From NCBI GenBank assembly GCA_017625405.1, contig JAGALB010000062.1:1-34567 (forward strand): a stretch of 34,567 nucleotides of DNA, given 5' to 3'. A program made the position numbers and the translations under genes. The notes under the pieces were generated by a model that made no database searches, had not been told where the DNA came from, and worked only from the letters and a program-made list of their open reading frames with translations. Origin of the DNA: Ruminiclostridium sp. (GTDB lineage: Bacteria; Bacillota; Clostridia; Oscillospirales; Ruminococcaceae). Positions within the stretch are counted from its first letter, which is position 1; every line of letters starts with the position of its first letter. Below, one piece after another: positions 1 to 8,986 of the stretch.

Positions 1-41
1 GCCCCGAAGGGGCAGAGCACGTGCGCCGCACCGCCACCACT

Positions 42-78
42 AAAAACCTGCCCGCTGTCATCAGACACGCCCGGCAAG
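42..78 (-). terminator. Rho-independent terminator ending the dcw operon
   Basis: Read on the minus strand, just after the murA stop, CTTGCC pairs with GGCAGG and the inner TGTC pairs with GACA around a TGAT loop, followed by a run of five T (positions 42-46). This is the normal layout of an intrinsic terminator, with small bulges in the stem. Positions 1-41 beyond it are GC-rich, contain a second short hairpin at the very window edge (GCCCC-GAA-GGGGC), and show no convincing gene. Confidence 0.65.
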
Positions 79-85
79 CATATAA

Positions 86-1348
86 TCAAACAGTCTTTAT
101 ATCCGCACCCACGCCCTTGAGGTGCGCTTCAATATCCTCATAACCACGATAAATATATCCGGCATTTCCGATTTTTGTGGTTCCGTCGGCGAAAAGTCCC
201 GCAACAACCATTGCTGCGCCGCCCCGAAGATCAGTCGCCATAAGCTCTGCACCTGAAAGTCTTTCTGTACCTTCCACCACAGCAACTCTGCCTTCAACAT
301 TTATTTTCGCACCAAGCCTTGCAAGCTCGCATGCGTGCCGATAACGGTTTTCAAAAATTGTTTCCACAAAAATTGTCGTGCCCTGAACAGCCGAACAGAG
401 CGCCATCAGCACAGGCTGAGCGTCTGTGGGGAATCCCGGGTGAACCGCCGTTCTTATTACAGAGGGTGCTTTCAGCTTTTTTCTCGCATTCATGTAGACC
501 GAATCCTCGCCAAAGCTGTAAACACTGCAGCCCATCTGCTCAAGAACGGACAAAAACGGCTCTGCCGAGCGTATATCCGCTTTTGAAAGCATAATCTCGC
601 CACGGGTTATCGCACCGCAGCAAAGATATGTGGCCGCCGCAATCCTGTCGGGCATTATGCTGTAATCACAGCCGTAAAGCTCCTTGACGCCTTCGATTAC
701 AACAAGCCCTGAACCTGCACCACTGATTTTTGCTCCGCATTTTGTGAGGAATCGTGCCAGGTCAACTATTTCAGGCTCTCTGGCGGCATTATGTATTTCA
801 GTAACTCCATCTGCAAGCACAGCCGCAAGCATGATGTTTTCCGTAGCGCCCACCGACGCAAGCGGAAGCCTTATAACAGCTCCGCACAGCTTATTCGTCC
901 TGCAATCGAGATACCCGTGTTCATCGGTAATTTCCGTACCCATTTTTCTGAAAGCCGCAAGATGAAAATCAATGGGCCTTGCCCCGATTTCGCAGCCCCC
1001 CGGCAGACTCAGGCGGCAGGCTTTTTCCCTGCCTATAAGCGCACCCGAAAAGATAACCGAAGAACGCATTTCCCGCATAAGCGCCGCAGGAATAGCAGTT
1101 CCTGTTATCACCGACGGATTTATCGTCACACAGTTGCCCTCACGTCTGCAATTGCATCCGAGAGTCGTAAGAATCCGCATTGCTGCATCGCAGTCAGTAA
1201 GACGGGGACAGTTGTAAAGCGTAACCTGTGTTTTGCAGAGCAAAGCTGCCGCAAGAATGGGCAGTGCGCTGTTTTTTGCTCCCTGAACAGTAATTTCACC
1301 CTCAAGCTGCTTTCCGCCACGAATGCAGATAGCCTGCTTAAACGACAT
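86..1348 (-). CDS. murA: UDP-N-acetylglucosamine 1-carboxyvinyltransferase MurA
   Basis: The enzyme transfers enolpyruvate from phosphoenolpyruvate to UDP-GlcNAc, the first committed step of peptidoglycan precursor synthesis, in the cytoplasm. The 420-residue length is normal for the family. The N-terminal GxNxALP-type stretch (QGAKNSALPILAAALL) and the catalytic loop GGCEIGARPIDFH with the PEP-binding cysteine at about residue 119 are both visible. Fosfomycin acts on this cysteine in the family. The ATG at 1348 has AAAGGG just upstream. It is the last gene of the dcw operon, 64 bases after murG and followed by a terminator. Low-GC Gram-positives often have two MurA paralogues; which one this is cannot be told from the window. 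Confidence 0.96.
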   Translation of the reverse strand: MSFKQAICIRGGKQLEGEITVQGAKNSALPILAAALLCKTQVTLYNCPRLTDCDAAMRILTTLGCNCRREGNCVTINPSVITGTAIPAALMREMRSSVIFSGALIGREKACRLSLPGGCEIGARPIDFHLAAFRKMGTEITDEHGYLDCRTNKLCGAVIRLPLASVGATENIMLAAVLADGVTEIHNAAREPEIVDLARFLTKCGAKISGAGSGLVVIEGVKELYGCDYSIMPDRIAAATYLCCGAITRGEIMLSKADIRSAEPFLSVLEQMGCSVYSFGEDSVYMNARKKLKAPSVIRTAVHPGFPTDAQPVLMALCSAVQGTTIFVETIFENRYRHACELARLGAKINVEGRVAVVEGTERLSGAELMATDLRGGAAMVVAGLFADGTTKIGNAGYIYRGYEDIEAHLKGVGADIKTV

Positions 1349-1412
1349 ATTATCACCCTTTCCTGCTTTTGTTTTTACACATTATGCAGGAAAGGTGTTT
1401 TTTGTCAATGAT

Positions 1413-2531
1413 TTATTTTCCGTTTATAAGATCTATTATCTGACTTACAATCACATCAGCCGCATTGACTGTTCCCAGAGCTGCGGCATTCTTTTCCATA
1501 TCACGAAGCCTTGCGGGGTTCTCCGAAAGCTCCTTTATAAGCTCTTTAAGCCTTGTCTTTTCCAGGTCCTTATCCTCAATAAGCACCGCCGCACCTGAAT
1601 CGGCCATGGATAAAGCGTTATAGTACTGATGATTCTCAGCAGCCTGAGGAAAAGGTATGAGAACCGAGGCTCTTCCGATTGCCTTTATCTCGGTAAGAGT
1701 CATTGCACCTGCACGGGAAATGATAATATCCGCCGCACACATACAGGTGTACATATTATCAATATATTCCTTTAAAATCATGCGGTCTGTGGGCTTTACA
1801 CCCTCGCTTTCCATCAGACCGTCAAACATATCTCTTCCGTTTCCGCCGTAGCCGTGAATGTGATTGATTCCGCCGACTTCATTTTCCCATCTGAGAAGCT
1901 CAACTACCGCCTCGGTTATCTTGTTTGCACCGAGAGAGCCGCCGAAGGACAGAATCGTAAGCCCGTCGGGAAGACCCAGTTTTTTTCTTGCCTCGCTTCT
2001 TTCCTCTATAGGAATGTTGTTACGCAGCGGATTTCCTGTTATAACCGCATTTTCCTTTACGGGAAGATGTGAAACCGCCGCCTTGTCAACCACAAAAACC
2101 CTGTCAACGTTTTTAGAAAGCAGCTTCGTGGTCATTCCGGGAAGAGAATTGCTTTCGTGAGTCACGGTCTTTATACCGAGCTTTGCCGCACTCAGCAGAA
2201 CAGGAGCAGAAACATACCCGCCCGTACCGATTACAACATCAGGCCTGAATTCCTTCAAAAGCTTTTTCGCATTGCTTCTTGCGGTTATGTAATAATAAGC
2301 CGCCTTTGCGTTTCTTATAAGATTGTTAACCGTGATTTTACGCTGCAGACCCGCCATTTTAAAAGCACGGAAATTATAGCCTGCCTTTTTTACAAGAGTC
2401 GCTTCCATACCGTCGGGAGCGCCTACGAAAAGTATTTCGCTGTCGGGGAAAACGTATTTTATTTTATCGGCAATGGCAAGTGCAGGATTTATATGACCTG
2501 CCGTACCGCCTGCCGCAAGAATCACACGCAT
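1413..2531 (-). CDS. murG: UDP-GlcNAc:lipid I N-acetylglucosaminyltransferase MurG
   Basis: This membrane-associated GT28 enzyme adds GlcNAc to lipid I to make lipid II. The N-terminal glycine loop GGTAGHINPALAIA, the central HESNSLPG motif, the second glycine loop GGSLGA, and the late SRAGAMTLTEI donor-binding segment are all present. The 372-residue length is normal. Its ATG overlaps the ftsW stop codon by one base (TAATG), so the two genes are probably translationally coupled. Order and overlap with ftsW match the usual ftsW-murG pairing in dcw clusters. Confidence 0.97.
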   Translation of the reverse strand: MRVILAAGGTAGHINPALAIADKIKYVFPDSEILFVGAPDGMEATLVKKAGYNFRAFKMAGLQRKITVNNLIRNAKAAYYYITARSNAKKLLKEFRPDVVIGTGGYVSAPVLLSAAKLGIKTVTHESNSLPGMTTKLLSKNVDRVFVVDKAAVSHLPVKENAVITGNPLRNNIPIEERSEARKKLGLPDGLTILSFGGSLGANKITEAVVELLRWENEVGGINHIHGYGGNGRDMFDGLMESEGVKPTDRMILKEYIDNMYTCMCAADIIISRAGAMTLTEIKAIGRASVLIPFPQAAENHQYYNALSMADSGAAVLIEDKDLEKTRLKELIKELSENPARLRDMEKNAAALGTVNAADVIVSQIIDLINGK

Positions 2532-3871
2532 TAATCCATTGCCGCCTTTCTCGAAATATTAAGTACAATTCCCATTTCCGCCATCTGCATCACCAGCGCC
2601 GTACCGCCATAGCTGATAAAGGGCAGGGATACGCCCGTATTCGGCATTGCGTTGGTAACTACGGCAATATTTAAAAACGCCTGTACCGTAAGGTGAATTA
2701 CAATTCCTGAGCATAGCAGCATACCGAATTTGTCGGGAGCCGCAGAAGCAATATAGAAGCCACGGAAAAGGAATACGATAAACAGAAGAATTACCACTAT
2801 GGCACCGATAAAGCCCAGCTCCTCGCAGATAACCGAGAAGATGAAGTCATTCTGTGTAACGGGGAGATAGCCGTATTTCTGACGGCTGTTTCCGAGACCC
2901 AGGCCGAACATACCGCCCGAACCGATAGTTACAAGCGACTGGTAGGTCTGATATGTAGCGTCCTGAATATCCGCTTCGGGATCCTGCCAGCTGAGCAGTC
3001 GGTCGGTTACGTAGTCAAAGCCAAGCATAGGGAATATTTTTATAATCACGAAAAGACCCGCTACGACAAATACGCCTATCAGGGCAAGATGACGTCCGTT
3101 TGCTCCGCCTATGCCAAGCATACAGAAAGAAGTCAGGAAGATAATAACCGTACAGGAAAGGTGAGGCTGGATAAGTACCAGACCGCAGGCAATAACAATA
3201 CGGATAAAAAGAGGAACGAAGCTGTTCCAGAAATCGTTGCGTCTGTCATAGTTGCGCTGCATGTAGTCGGCTATAACGATAATTGTAGCGATTTTAAGAA
3301 TTTCCGAGGGCTGGAAGGTATTACCCGCAACCTCAAGCCATCGCTGAGCGCCGCCGACAGTCTTACCCATGATGAAAACCAGCGCCATAAGAGAAATTGA
3401 AATAACTTCCGCAAGGAAAACTATGAATCTCTGACAGTAAAGACGATAGTCAACAAATGAAACTATTATCATAGCCACAAATCCGAGACCTGCGAAAATA
3501 AGCTGACGGTTGATGAAATAGAAGCTGTCACCGTAAAGATTCTTTGCCGAGGCATAGCTTGCCGAAAACAGCATTACCAGACCGAAGGCAAGCAGGATAA
3601 TAACTATCAGGAACATAGTGAAGTCGAATCTCTGGGGATTCAGCCATTCAACGAAGGTCCCCAGCTTCGGGCGCTGCATATTTCCTCCGTTTGCAGGCTT
3701 TGCCTGTGCCACAGGGGCAGTATTACGCCTTACAGCCGCAGCTGTATTCCTACGGTGAGCGTCGGCTCTGCGTGCCTGAGCAGCATTTCCCTGACGGGGC
3801 GCATTTCTCTGCTGTGGTCTTGCCGCCTGCTGACGGGGACGGTTATTCTGTTGTCCGTTATAAAATTCCAT
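2531..3871 (-). CDS. ftsW: Septal peptidoglycan polymerase FtsW (SEDS family)
   Basis: FtsW is a ten-TM SEDS glycosyltransferase that polymerises lipid II at the division septum with a partner class B PBP; the partner here is probably the transpeptidase encoded at 6502-8883. SEDS hallmarks include the late GVSLPFISYGGTALV motif and the WLEVAGNTFQPSEILK segment. The protein has 446 residues, longer than typical, because about 85 polar residues rich in Q, N, R, P and A precede the first membrane helix. The ATG at 3871 follows AAAGGAG with good spacing, so the extension is supported. FtsW rather than RodA is chosen from the dcw location between mraY and murG. Confidence 0.93.
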   Translation of the reverse strand: MEFYNGQQNNRPRQQAARPQQRNAPRQGNAAQARRADAHRRNTAAAVRRNTAPVAQAKPANGGNMQRPKLGTFVEWLNPQRFDFTMFLIVIILLAFGLVMLFSASYASAKNLYGDSFYFINRQLIFAGLGFVAMIIVSFVDYRLYCQRFIVFLAEVISISLMALVFIMGKTVGGAQRWLEVAGNTFQPSEILKIATIIVIADYMQRNYDRRNDFWNSFVPLFIRIVIACGLVLIQPHLSCTVIIFLTSFCMLGIGGANGRHLALIGVFVVAGLFVIIKIFPMLGFDYVTDRLLSWQDPEADIQDATYQTYQSLVTIGSGGMFGLGLGNSRQKYGYLPVTQNDFIFSVICEELGFIGAIVVILLFIVFLFRGFYIASAAPDKFGMLLCSGIVIHLTVQAFLNIAVVTNAMPNTGVSLPFISYGGTALVMQMAEMGIVLNISRKAAMD

Positions 3872-3896
3872 ATTTTCTCCTTTCAGAGATACGGCA

Positions 3897-4910
3897 TTAT
3901 AAACCGTTTACAAGAACTATCGACAGGATGCCTGCCGCCGCCGCAATAAGTGAAAATACTATTACTATCTTTACTTCCTTCCAGCCTCTGATTTCAAAGC
4001 TGTGATGGATGGGTGTCATCTTGAAAAGGCGCTTTCCGTGGGTAAGCTTGAAATATATCATCTGAATAAGTACTGTAAGAGCTTCCCAGATATAAACCGC
4101 AGACGCTATCACCATGATGAATTCCGCATTTGCGCCTATACCGAGAGCAACCACGATTCCGCCGAAGAACATCGAGCCCGTGTCACCCATAAATACCTTG
4201 GCAGGGTGGAAATTCCAGATAAGGAAGCCAAGGCAGCCGCCTGCCGTTGCCGCCGCAAGTACTGTAAGTCCATAGGACTGAAGCATAGCGGTAATAACGA
4301 TAAATACAACGGAATAAACGAATGTAACCGATGAACAGAGTCCGTCAACTCCGTCCGTAAGATTTACTGCATTTACAAGATACAGAATAGCAAGACCCAT
4401 TATGATATAGTAGAAATACCATAAATCAAGGCTGCCGAGGAAGGGGAGATTGATTTCTGTCGATGTGTCGCCTGCAAGGACTCTTACCGTGAAGTATGCA
4501 GCAATTACCAGCACCTGAAGCACAATCTTCTGGTTTGCGGTAAGACCCTCGTTCTGCTTTTTCTTTACCTTGATAAAATCGTCAAGAAAGCCGATAAAAC
4601 CGAACATTACCGCCATGATGATTCCCGAAACGGCGTGAACGATGTTCATTGCATCCGACTGCTGGAAGGTTATAAGTCCTGCGGCGTGCGCCATAGCAAA
4701 GCCTGCCGCAAAAGCCACCGTTATACCTGCGATAAACATGATACCGCCCATTGTGGGAGTACCCTGCTTATCCTTTTTATGCCAGACGGGGCCTATATCA
4801 AGGATAGTCTGACCGAATTTCAGTTTTCTCAGCACGGGGATTGCCCAGAAGCCCATAAGTGCCGTAATTGCAATTGCAATAGCTGCTGTTATAAGAATTG
4901 TCCAGAGCAT
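3897..4910 (-). CDS. mraY: Phospho-N-acetylmuramoyl-pentapeptide-transferase MraY
   Basis: This integral membrane enzyme moves phospho-MurNAc-pentapeptide onto undecaprenyl phosphate to give lipid I. The expected motifs are present in order: DKQGTPTMGG, FLDDFIKVKKKQNEGLT, NLTDGVDGL and the Mg-binding MGDTGSMFFGG. There are about ten hydrophobic segments and 337 residues, close to the family norm. The ATG at 4910 follows AAAGGA by about ten bases. It lies 17 bases downstream of murE. In many dcw clusters murF precedes and murD follows mraY; here neither is present. Confidence 0.97.
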   Translation of the reverse strand: MLWTILITAAIAIAITALMGFWAIPVLRKLKFGQTILDIGPVWHKKDKQGTPTMGGIMFIAGITVAFAAGFAMAHAAGLITFQQSDAMNIVHAVSGIIMAVMFGFIGFLDDFIKVKKKQNEGLTANQKIVLQVLVIAAYFTVRVLAGDTSTEINLPFLGSLDLWYFYYIIMGLAILYLVNAVNLTDGVDGLCSSVTFVYSVVFIVITAMLQSYGLTVLAAATAGGCLGFLIWNFHPAKVFMGDTGSMFFGGIVVALGIGANAEFIMVIASAVYIWEALTVLIQMIYFKLTHGKRLFKMTPIHHSFEIRGWKEVKIVIVFSLIAAAAGILSIVLVNGL

Positions 4911-4927
4911 ATTTTCATGTTCCTTTC

Positions 4928-6376
4928 TTACGAAATGTTATCGGTAAGCTCTTTTATTATATCATGCTCGCTGAAGGGCTGATAATCGTCGCCGATTACC
5001 TGATACTTTTCATGGCCCTTTCCGCAGAGTACTATCACATCGCCGTCAGCAGCCACGCTGACAGCAAGCTTTATTGCTTCAAGCCTGTCGATAAAGCTTT
5101 CCACCTGACAGAAGCTGTCAGAAAAGCCCTCAAGCACCATATCAATTATAGTCTGCGGGTCTTCAAAGCGTGGATTATCGGAGGTTACCACGGCGATATC
5201 CGCATACTCGCCCACGCATTCGCCCATAGCCTTTCGTTTTCCCGCATCACGCTCGCCTGCAGCGCCGAAAACAACTATAAGGCGCTTTTTTGCGAACTCC
5301 CTGACGGTGGAAAGTATCTTTCTCAGACCGTCCTCTGTATGAGCGTAATCGCATATTACGGTAAATTTACCGTCATAAAGCACTTCAGCCCTGCCGCAGA
5401 CGCCCTTTACCTGCTGTAAATTGTCGCAGGCCGTTTTTATATCAAGCCCCGACTGACAGCACGCCGCAACTGCGCAAAGGGAATTTTCGACGTTGAACCG
5501 TCCCGGCATTGAAAATGTAACAGGGAAGGATTTTTCGTCAGCTGAGGATGAGAGCCAGTAGGAAACTCCGCCTGCACGGAGCTTTATATTAACCGCAAAG
5601 AAATCCGCCACATCGGAAGACGAAACAGAAACAAGGTTTATCTTGTCCTTGCCCCTTGAAAGCTCGTCATAAAGGCGTTTTCCGTACTTGTCATCGGTAT
5701 TTATAACCGCATTGTCGCAGAATCTGAAAAGCGATTTTTTCGCTTTGTAGTAGTTCTCCATTGTGCCGTGCCAGTCAAGATGATCCTGGGTAAGATTGAG
5801 GAAAATTCCGCAGACAAATCTTTCTCCTGCAAAGCGGTACTGGGACAATGCCTGTGAAGAAGCCTCCATCACGCAGTACTCCGCACCGTTATCCACCATT
5901 TCCCTGAAATAACGGTATAAATCCATCTGCCTCGGAGTAGTGAGTCTTGCCTCGTACACCTTGCCGCACACATCATAGCCCGATGTGCCGATATATCCGC
6001 AGGTGTGCCCCGAAAGATTCATTATTTCCTTTATAAGATTGGATGTTGTTGTCTTTCCGTTTGTACCTGTGGCAGCTATAAGCTTCAGCTTCTTTGTGGG
6101 GTTGCCGTAATAGCGTGAAGCAAGTATACTGAAATGCTCACGGCTGTTTTTTACGATAATCTGCTGTGAAAGACCCAGGTCACGCTCGGTAACTACCGCC
6201 GAAGCACCCTTTTCAAGCATATCGGCGCAGAAATCGTGGCCGTCGAAATTCCTGCCTGAAATAGCCACAAACACATCGCCCTTTTCCACAAGGCGATTGT
6301 CATCGGTAACCTTGCCGATTACGCAGTCGGTAAGACCGCTTCTTTCATCTTCGTATACAATATCAAATAAATTCAC
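4928..6376 (-). CDS. murE: UDP-MurNAc-tripeptide ligase MurE, meso-DAP type
   Basis: This cytoplasmic Mur ligase adds the third stem-peptide residue to UDP-MurNAc-L-Ala-D-Glu using ATP. The P-loop ATGTNGKTTT lies near residue 102, the carbamylated-lysine region (KAKKSLFRF) follows, and DNPR near residue 400 marks meso-diaminopimelate specificity, with GKGHE near residue 452. The reading frame stays open for 39 further codons upstream, but those run through a repeat element. The GTG at 6376 is preferred: it is preceded by AAGGCGGTGAG at good spacing and gives the usual N-terminus (VNLFDIVYED, read with initiator Met) and 482 residues. Confidence 0.95.
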   Translation of the reverse strand: MNLFDIVYEDERSGLTDCVIGKVTDDNRLVEKGDVFVAISGRNFDGHDFCADMLEKGASAVVTERDLGLSQQIIVKNSREHFSILASRYYGNPTKKLKLIAATGTNGKTTTSNLIKEIMNLSGHTCGYIGTSGYDVCGKVYEARLTTPRQMDLYRYFREMVDNGAEYCVMEASSQALSQYRFAGERFVCGIFLNLTQDHLDWHGTMENYYKAKKSLFRFCDNAVINTDDKYGKRLYDELSRGKDKINLVSVSSSDVADFFAVNIKLRAGGVSYWLSSSADEKSFPVTFSMPGRFNVENSLCAVAACCQSGLDIKTACDNLQQVKGVCGRAEVLYDGKFTVICDYAHTEDGLRKILSTVREFAKKRLIVVFGAAGERDAGKRKAMGECVGEYADIAVVTSDNPRFEDPQTIIDMVLEGFSDSFCQVESFIDRLEAIKLAVSVAADGDVIVLCGKGHEKYQVIGDDYQPFSEHDIIKELTDNIS

Positions 6377-6410
6377 GGTACTCACCGCCTTTCTTTTTAG
6401 TGAATAGTTA

Positions 6411-6503
6411 AAAACGAATAGCGAATAGTTAAGGAGTCCGCTTTGCAGACATGTTTTAAATCTGTCGCCATAGGCGACTCCGCAATTTTTCATTATTCGT
6501 TTT
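6411..6503. repeat. MITE/REP-like palindromic element between transpeptidase gene and murE
   Basis: About 93 bases are bounded by perfect 10-base inverted ends, AAAACGAATA (6411-6420) and TATTCGTTTT (6494-6503), and the symmetry continues imperfectly inward. On the minus strand an outer GGAGTC/GACTCC pair encloses two hairpins, GTCGCC-TAT-GGCGAC and GTCTGC-AAA-GCGGAC. The right end overlaps the stop codon of the upstream gene. Extra copies of TAACTATTC lie at the left side. The form is that of a small non-autonomous insertion or REP-like unit. Only one copy is in the window, so its repeated nature is inferred. Confidence 0.6.
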
Positions 6504-8883
6504 ATCCGATATCTCCCGATACCAGGAAGGTTACGCTTACAACCGTACCACGGCTTACCTCTGAGCCTGCTTCCACAGACTGGTAGGTAGCCTTTGCCGT
6601 TGCGTTATTTACCGCACCGCCGTCGATTGATATGTTAAGACCTGCGTTTACAAGTCTGAGGTTTGCCTGTTCTACGGTAAGTCCCGTTACATCGGGAACG
6701 GTTACCATTTCCTTTTCTGCACCCATCATATAGATTATAACCGTACCGTTACGGGGAATGTTGGATGCAGCAGGCGGAACTGTATAATCTACGATACCAA
6801 CCGACTCATCGCCTATGATTTCATACTTCAGACCCTTTTCGTTAAGCTTTGCGATTGCGTCAAGGAAGGCGAAGTCGTATACATAAGGTACAACTGTATC
6901 CTGCTGCGCAAGCTCTTCCGCTGTATACTGGGGATAAACGCCCAGATATTCAAGACATTCGCTGAACACCGCAGATACAACAGGTGCTGCTACCGCAGAG
7001 CCGTAATAGGATGCGCCGAGAGGCTCATCAACACATACAAGCATGATATATTCGGGGTCATCCGCAGGCGTAAACGCGCAGAATGAGCCTACATAACGCA
7101 TACTGTGGTCGGGGTATTCATCCAGCTTCTGGGATGTACCTGACTTTCCGCCGATATGATAACCGGGGATATATGCGTTTGTACCGCCGTTTGCGGTAAC
7201 TATATTTTCTGTGATTGAACGCATCAGGGCAGAGGTTTCCTCGCTTATTACCTGACGCTTTACGGTAGTATCGGTGGTTTTGATTACGTTTCCGTCGCTG
7301 TCAACGATTTTGTCAACAACATGAGGAGTTACAAGATAACCGCCGTTGATTGCCGCTGCATAAGCGCATATCATCTGAATGGGTGTAATCTTGTTGGTCT
7401 GTCCGAAGGAGGATGACGCAAGCTCTACTATACCCATTCTTTCCCTGGGCATGAAGAGAGGTGCCGCCTCGCCGGGCAGGTCGATACCTGTCTTTTCAGT
7501 AAAGCCGAAGGCTTCGAAATAATCGCAGAAAAGCTGCTTTCCCAGACGCATACCGATATCAATAAAGGCAGGGTTGCAGGAAGCGGTGATAGCGCTCTGT
7601 AAATTTACGGTGCCGTGGCCGATGTCGCTCCAGCAGTGGAATTTCGTATCGGCAACCTCAACCACATAATAGCATTCAAAGGTGGATTCAAGACTGATAG
7701 CCTCTTCCTCCAGTGCGGAAGCGCAGGTAATAACCTTGAAAACAGAGCCGGGGAAGTACAGCTCCGAAACAGCCTTGTTCTTCCACTGGGTTTCACGCAT
7801 TGCCGCTTCGGTTGCGATAAGTTCTTCTTCAATCAGCTTGTTGATTGCGTCCTGGTCAGTCATGCTGCCCGCCGCATAGTCCATGATAAGATCCTGTTCA
7901 AGATCAATAAGCTGCTGCTTGTCATATTCCGAAAGCTCGGAAGGGTTGTTCAGGTCATATCCCGGCGCAGTTGCCATCGCCACGATAGCGCCTGTCTTTG
8001 CATTCATAATGATTCCCGTTGCACGGTTTGCAACCTTATGCTGGGAAAGAGTTGTTTCAAGATTCTTTTCAAGATAGTGCTGAACTACCTCGTCAATGGT
8101 TAAAATAAGGCTGTTGCCGTCGCTTGCCTCATAACGCTTCTCATAATCATAGGGCATTGCGCCGCCGCTGCTGTCGGTTGCGATTTCCACAAGACCGTCA
8201 ACGCCCTTGAGATAATCGTCATAATATGCTTCGATTCCGTAAACACCGTCATTATCGTAGTTGGTAAAGCCGATAACGCTGGAAGCAAGAGAATCATTGG
8301 GGTAGTAACGCTTGCTGTTTTCCATAAGATACACGGAATATCCGTTTATCTTGTTTTCAAGAATAAAGGCTTCTACCTTATCCTGTGTTTCACGGTCGAT
8401 TTTCTTCTTGGCAATATAATAACGCTGGTCGCTCTCCATTATCTTGTCAAAAAGCTCTTCTCCGTCAATCTGAAGAATCTCCGCAAGACCCTTGGCGATA
8501 TGCTCTACCTTATCCTTGTCAACCTTGTCGTCATCCTTGTTGTCTTCGGTGCCGTTATCATCAAGTGCGTCAACGTTCTTTATCTGATAGGGATTTACGA
8601 TAACGTCCCATACGGTTGTACTCTGTGCAAGGATTTTACCGTTACGGTCATAGATCGTGCCTCGGTTTGCGTTGATTGTAAATTCTTCAATCTGCTGCTG
8701 ATTTGCCTTCGCACGGTAATATTCCGATTTATTTATAGCAACATCGTAAAGAACAAAGATTATGTAAGCGGCACAAAGGAGAATTGCCGCAAACACGCCG
8801 AAAAACATACGCTTTTTCATGGAGTTTGTGGGCGCAAGCATAGGCGTGCTGTCAAAACTATCGGGCATTTTTTTCTGTGCCAT
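6502..8883 (-). CDS. ftsI: Class B penicillin-binding protein with two PASTA domains (FtsI/SpoVD type)
   Basis: This is a membrane-anchored D,D-transpeptidase that crosslinks peptidoglycan, as the partner of FtsW. It has one N-terminal TM helix (about residues 26-48), a PBP dimerisation domain, then the transpeptidase domain with SVFK (active serine about 380), SCN (about 435) and KSGT (about 580), and two C-terminal PASTA repeats (about 660-793). An insert rich in D, K and E occupies about residues 105-127. The ATG at 8883 fits the AAAGGA site better than the ATG six bases upstream. Septal PBP2b and sporulation SpoVD cannot be separated by sequence alone; sole dcw placement favours the division enzyme. 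Confidence 0.92.
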   Translation of the reverse strand: MAQKKMPDSFDSTPMLAPTNSMKKRMFFGVFAAILLCAAYIIFVLYDVAINKSEYYRAKANQQQIEEFTINANRGTIYDRNGKILAQSTTVWDVIVNPYQIKNVDALDDNGTEDNKDDDKVDKDKVEHIAKGLAEILQIDGEELFDKIMESDQRYYIAKKKIDRETQDKVEAFILENKINGYSVYLMENSKRYYPNDSLASSVIGFTNYDNDGVYGIEAYYDDYLKGVDGLVEIATDSSGGAMPYDYEKRYEASDGNSLILTIDEVVQHYLEKNLETTLSQHKVANRATGIIMNAKTGAIVAMATAPGYDLNNPSELSEYDKQQLIDLEQDLIMDYAAGSMTDQDAINKLIEEELIATEAAMRETQWKNKAVSELYFPGSVFKVITCASALEEEAISLESTFECYYVVEVADTKFHCWSDIGHGTVNLQSAITASCNPAFIDIGMRLGKQLFCDYFEAFGFTEKTGIDLPGEAAPLFMPRERMGIVELASSSFGQTNKITPIQMICAYAAAINGGYLVTPHVVDKIVDSDGNVIKTTDTTVKRQVISEETSALMRSITENIVTANGGTNAYIPGYHIGGKSGTSQKLDEYPDHSMRYVGSFCAFTPADDPEYIMLVCVDEPLGASYYGSAVAAPVVSAVFSECLEYLGVYPQYTAEELAQQDTVVPYVYDFAFLDAIAKLNEKGLKYEIIGDESVGIVDYTVPPAASNIPRNGTVIIYMMGAEKEMVTVPDVTGLTVEQANLRLVNAGLNISIDGGAVNNATAKATYQSVEAGSEVSRGTVVSVTFLVSGDIG

Positions 8884-8935
8884 CTGCATTTCCTTTCTTT
8901 TTTGTGATTTTCTGCCTTAGGGGTGAATACAACGA

Positions 8936-8971
8936 TACGGGCGATTATCCATAACGCAGGACACGCCCGTA
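8936..8971. other. Intergenic hairpin between ftsL and the transpeptidase gene
   Basis: The perfect arms TACGGGCG (8936-8943) and CGCCCGTA (8964-8971) are separated by 20 bases. No T-run follows on the minus strand, so it is unlikely to be a full terminator. It sits in the 103-base gap between ftsL and the transpeptidase gene, the widest gap inside the operon apart from the one holding the repeat element. It may affect mRNA processing or stability. Confidence 0.4.
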
Positions 8972-8986
8972 ATTAAATATATTAGA

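Noticed and set aside
1..77. Possible start of another minus-strand gene at the window edge
   Set aside because: Short open frames exist, but they run through the terminator hairpin, and no ribosome site or recognisable protein start is seen in the few bases available.
791..1411. 206-codon plus-strand open frame over murA
   Set aside because: It is a shadow of murA in another frame with no ribosome site and no family resemblance.
6377..6493. Longer MurE N-terminus starting at 6493
   Set aside because: The extra 39 residues come from the palindromic repeat element and lack similarity to MurE; the GTG at 6376 has a good ribosome site and matches the usual N-terminus.
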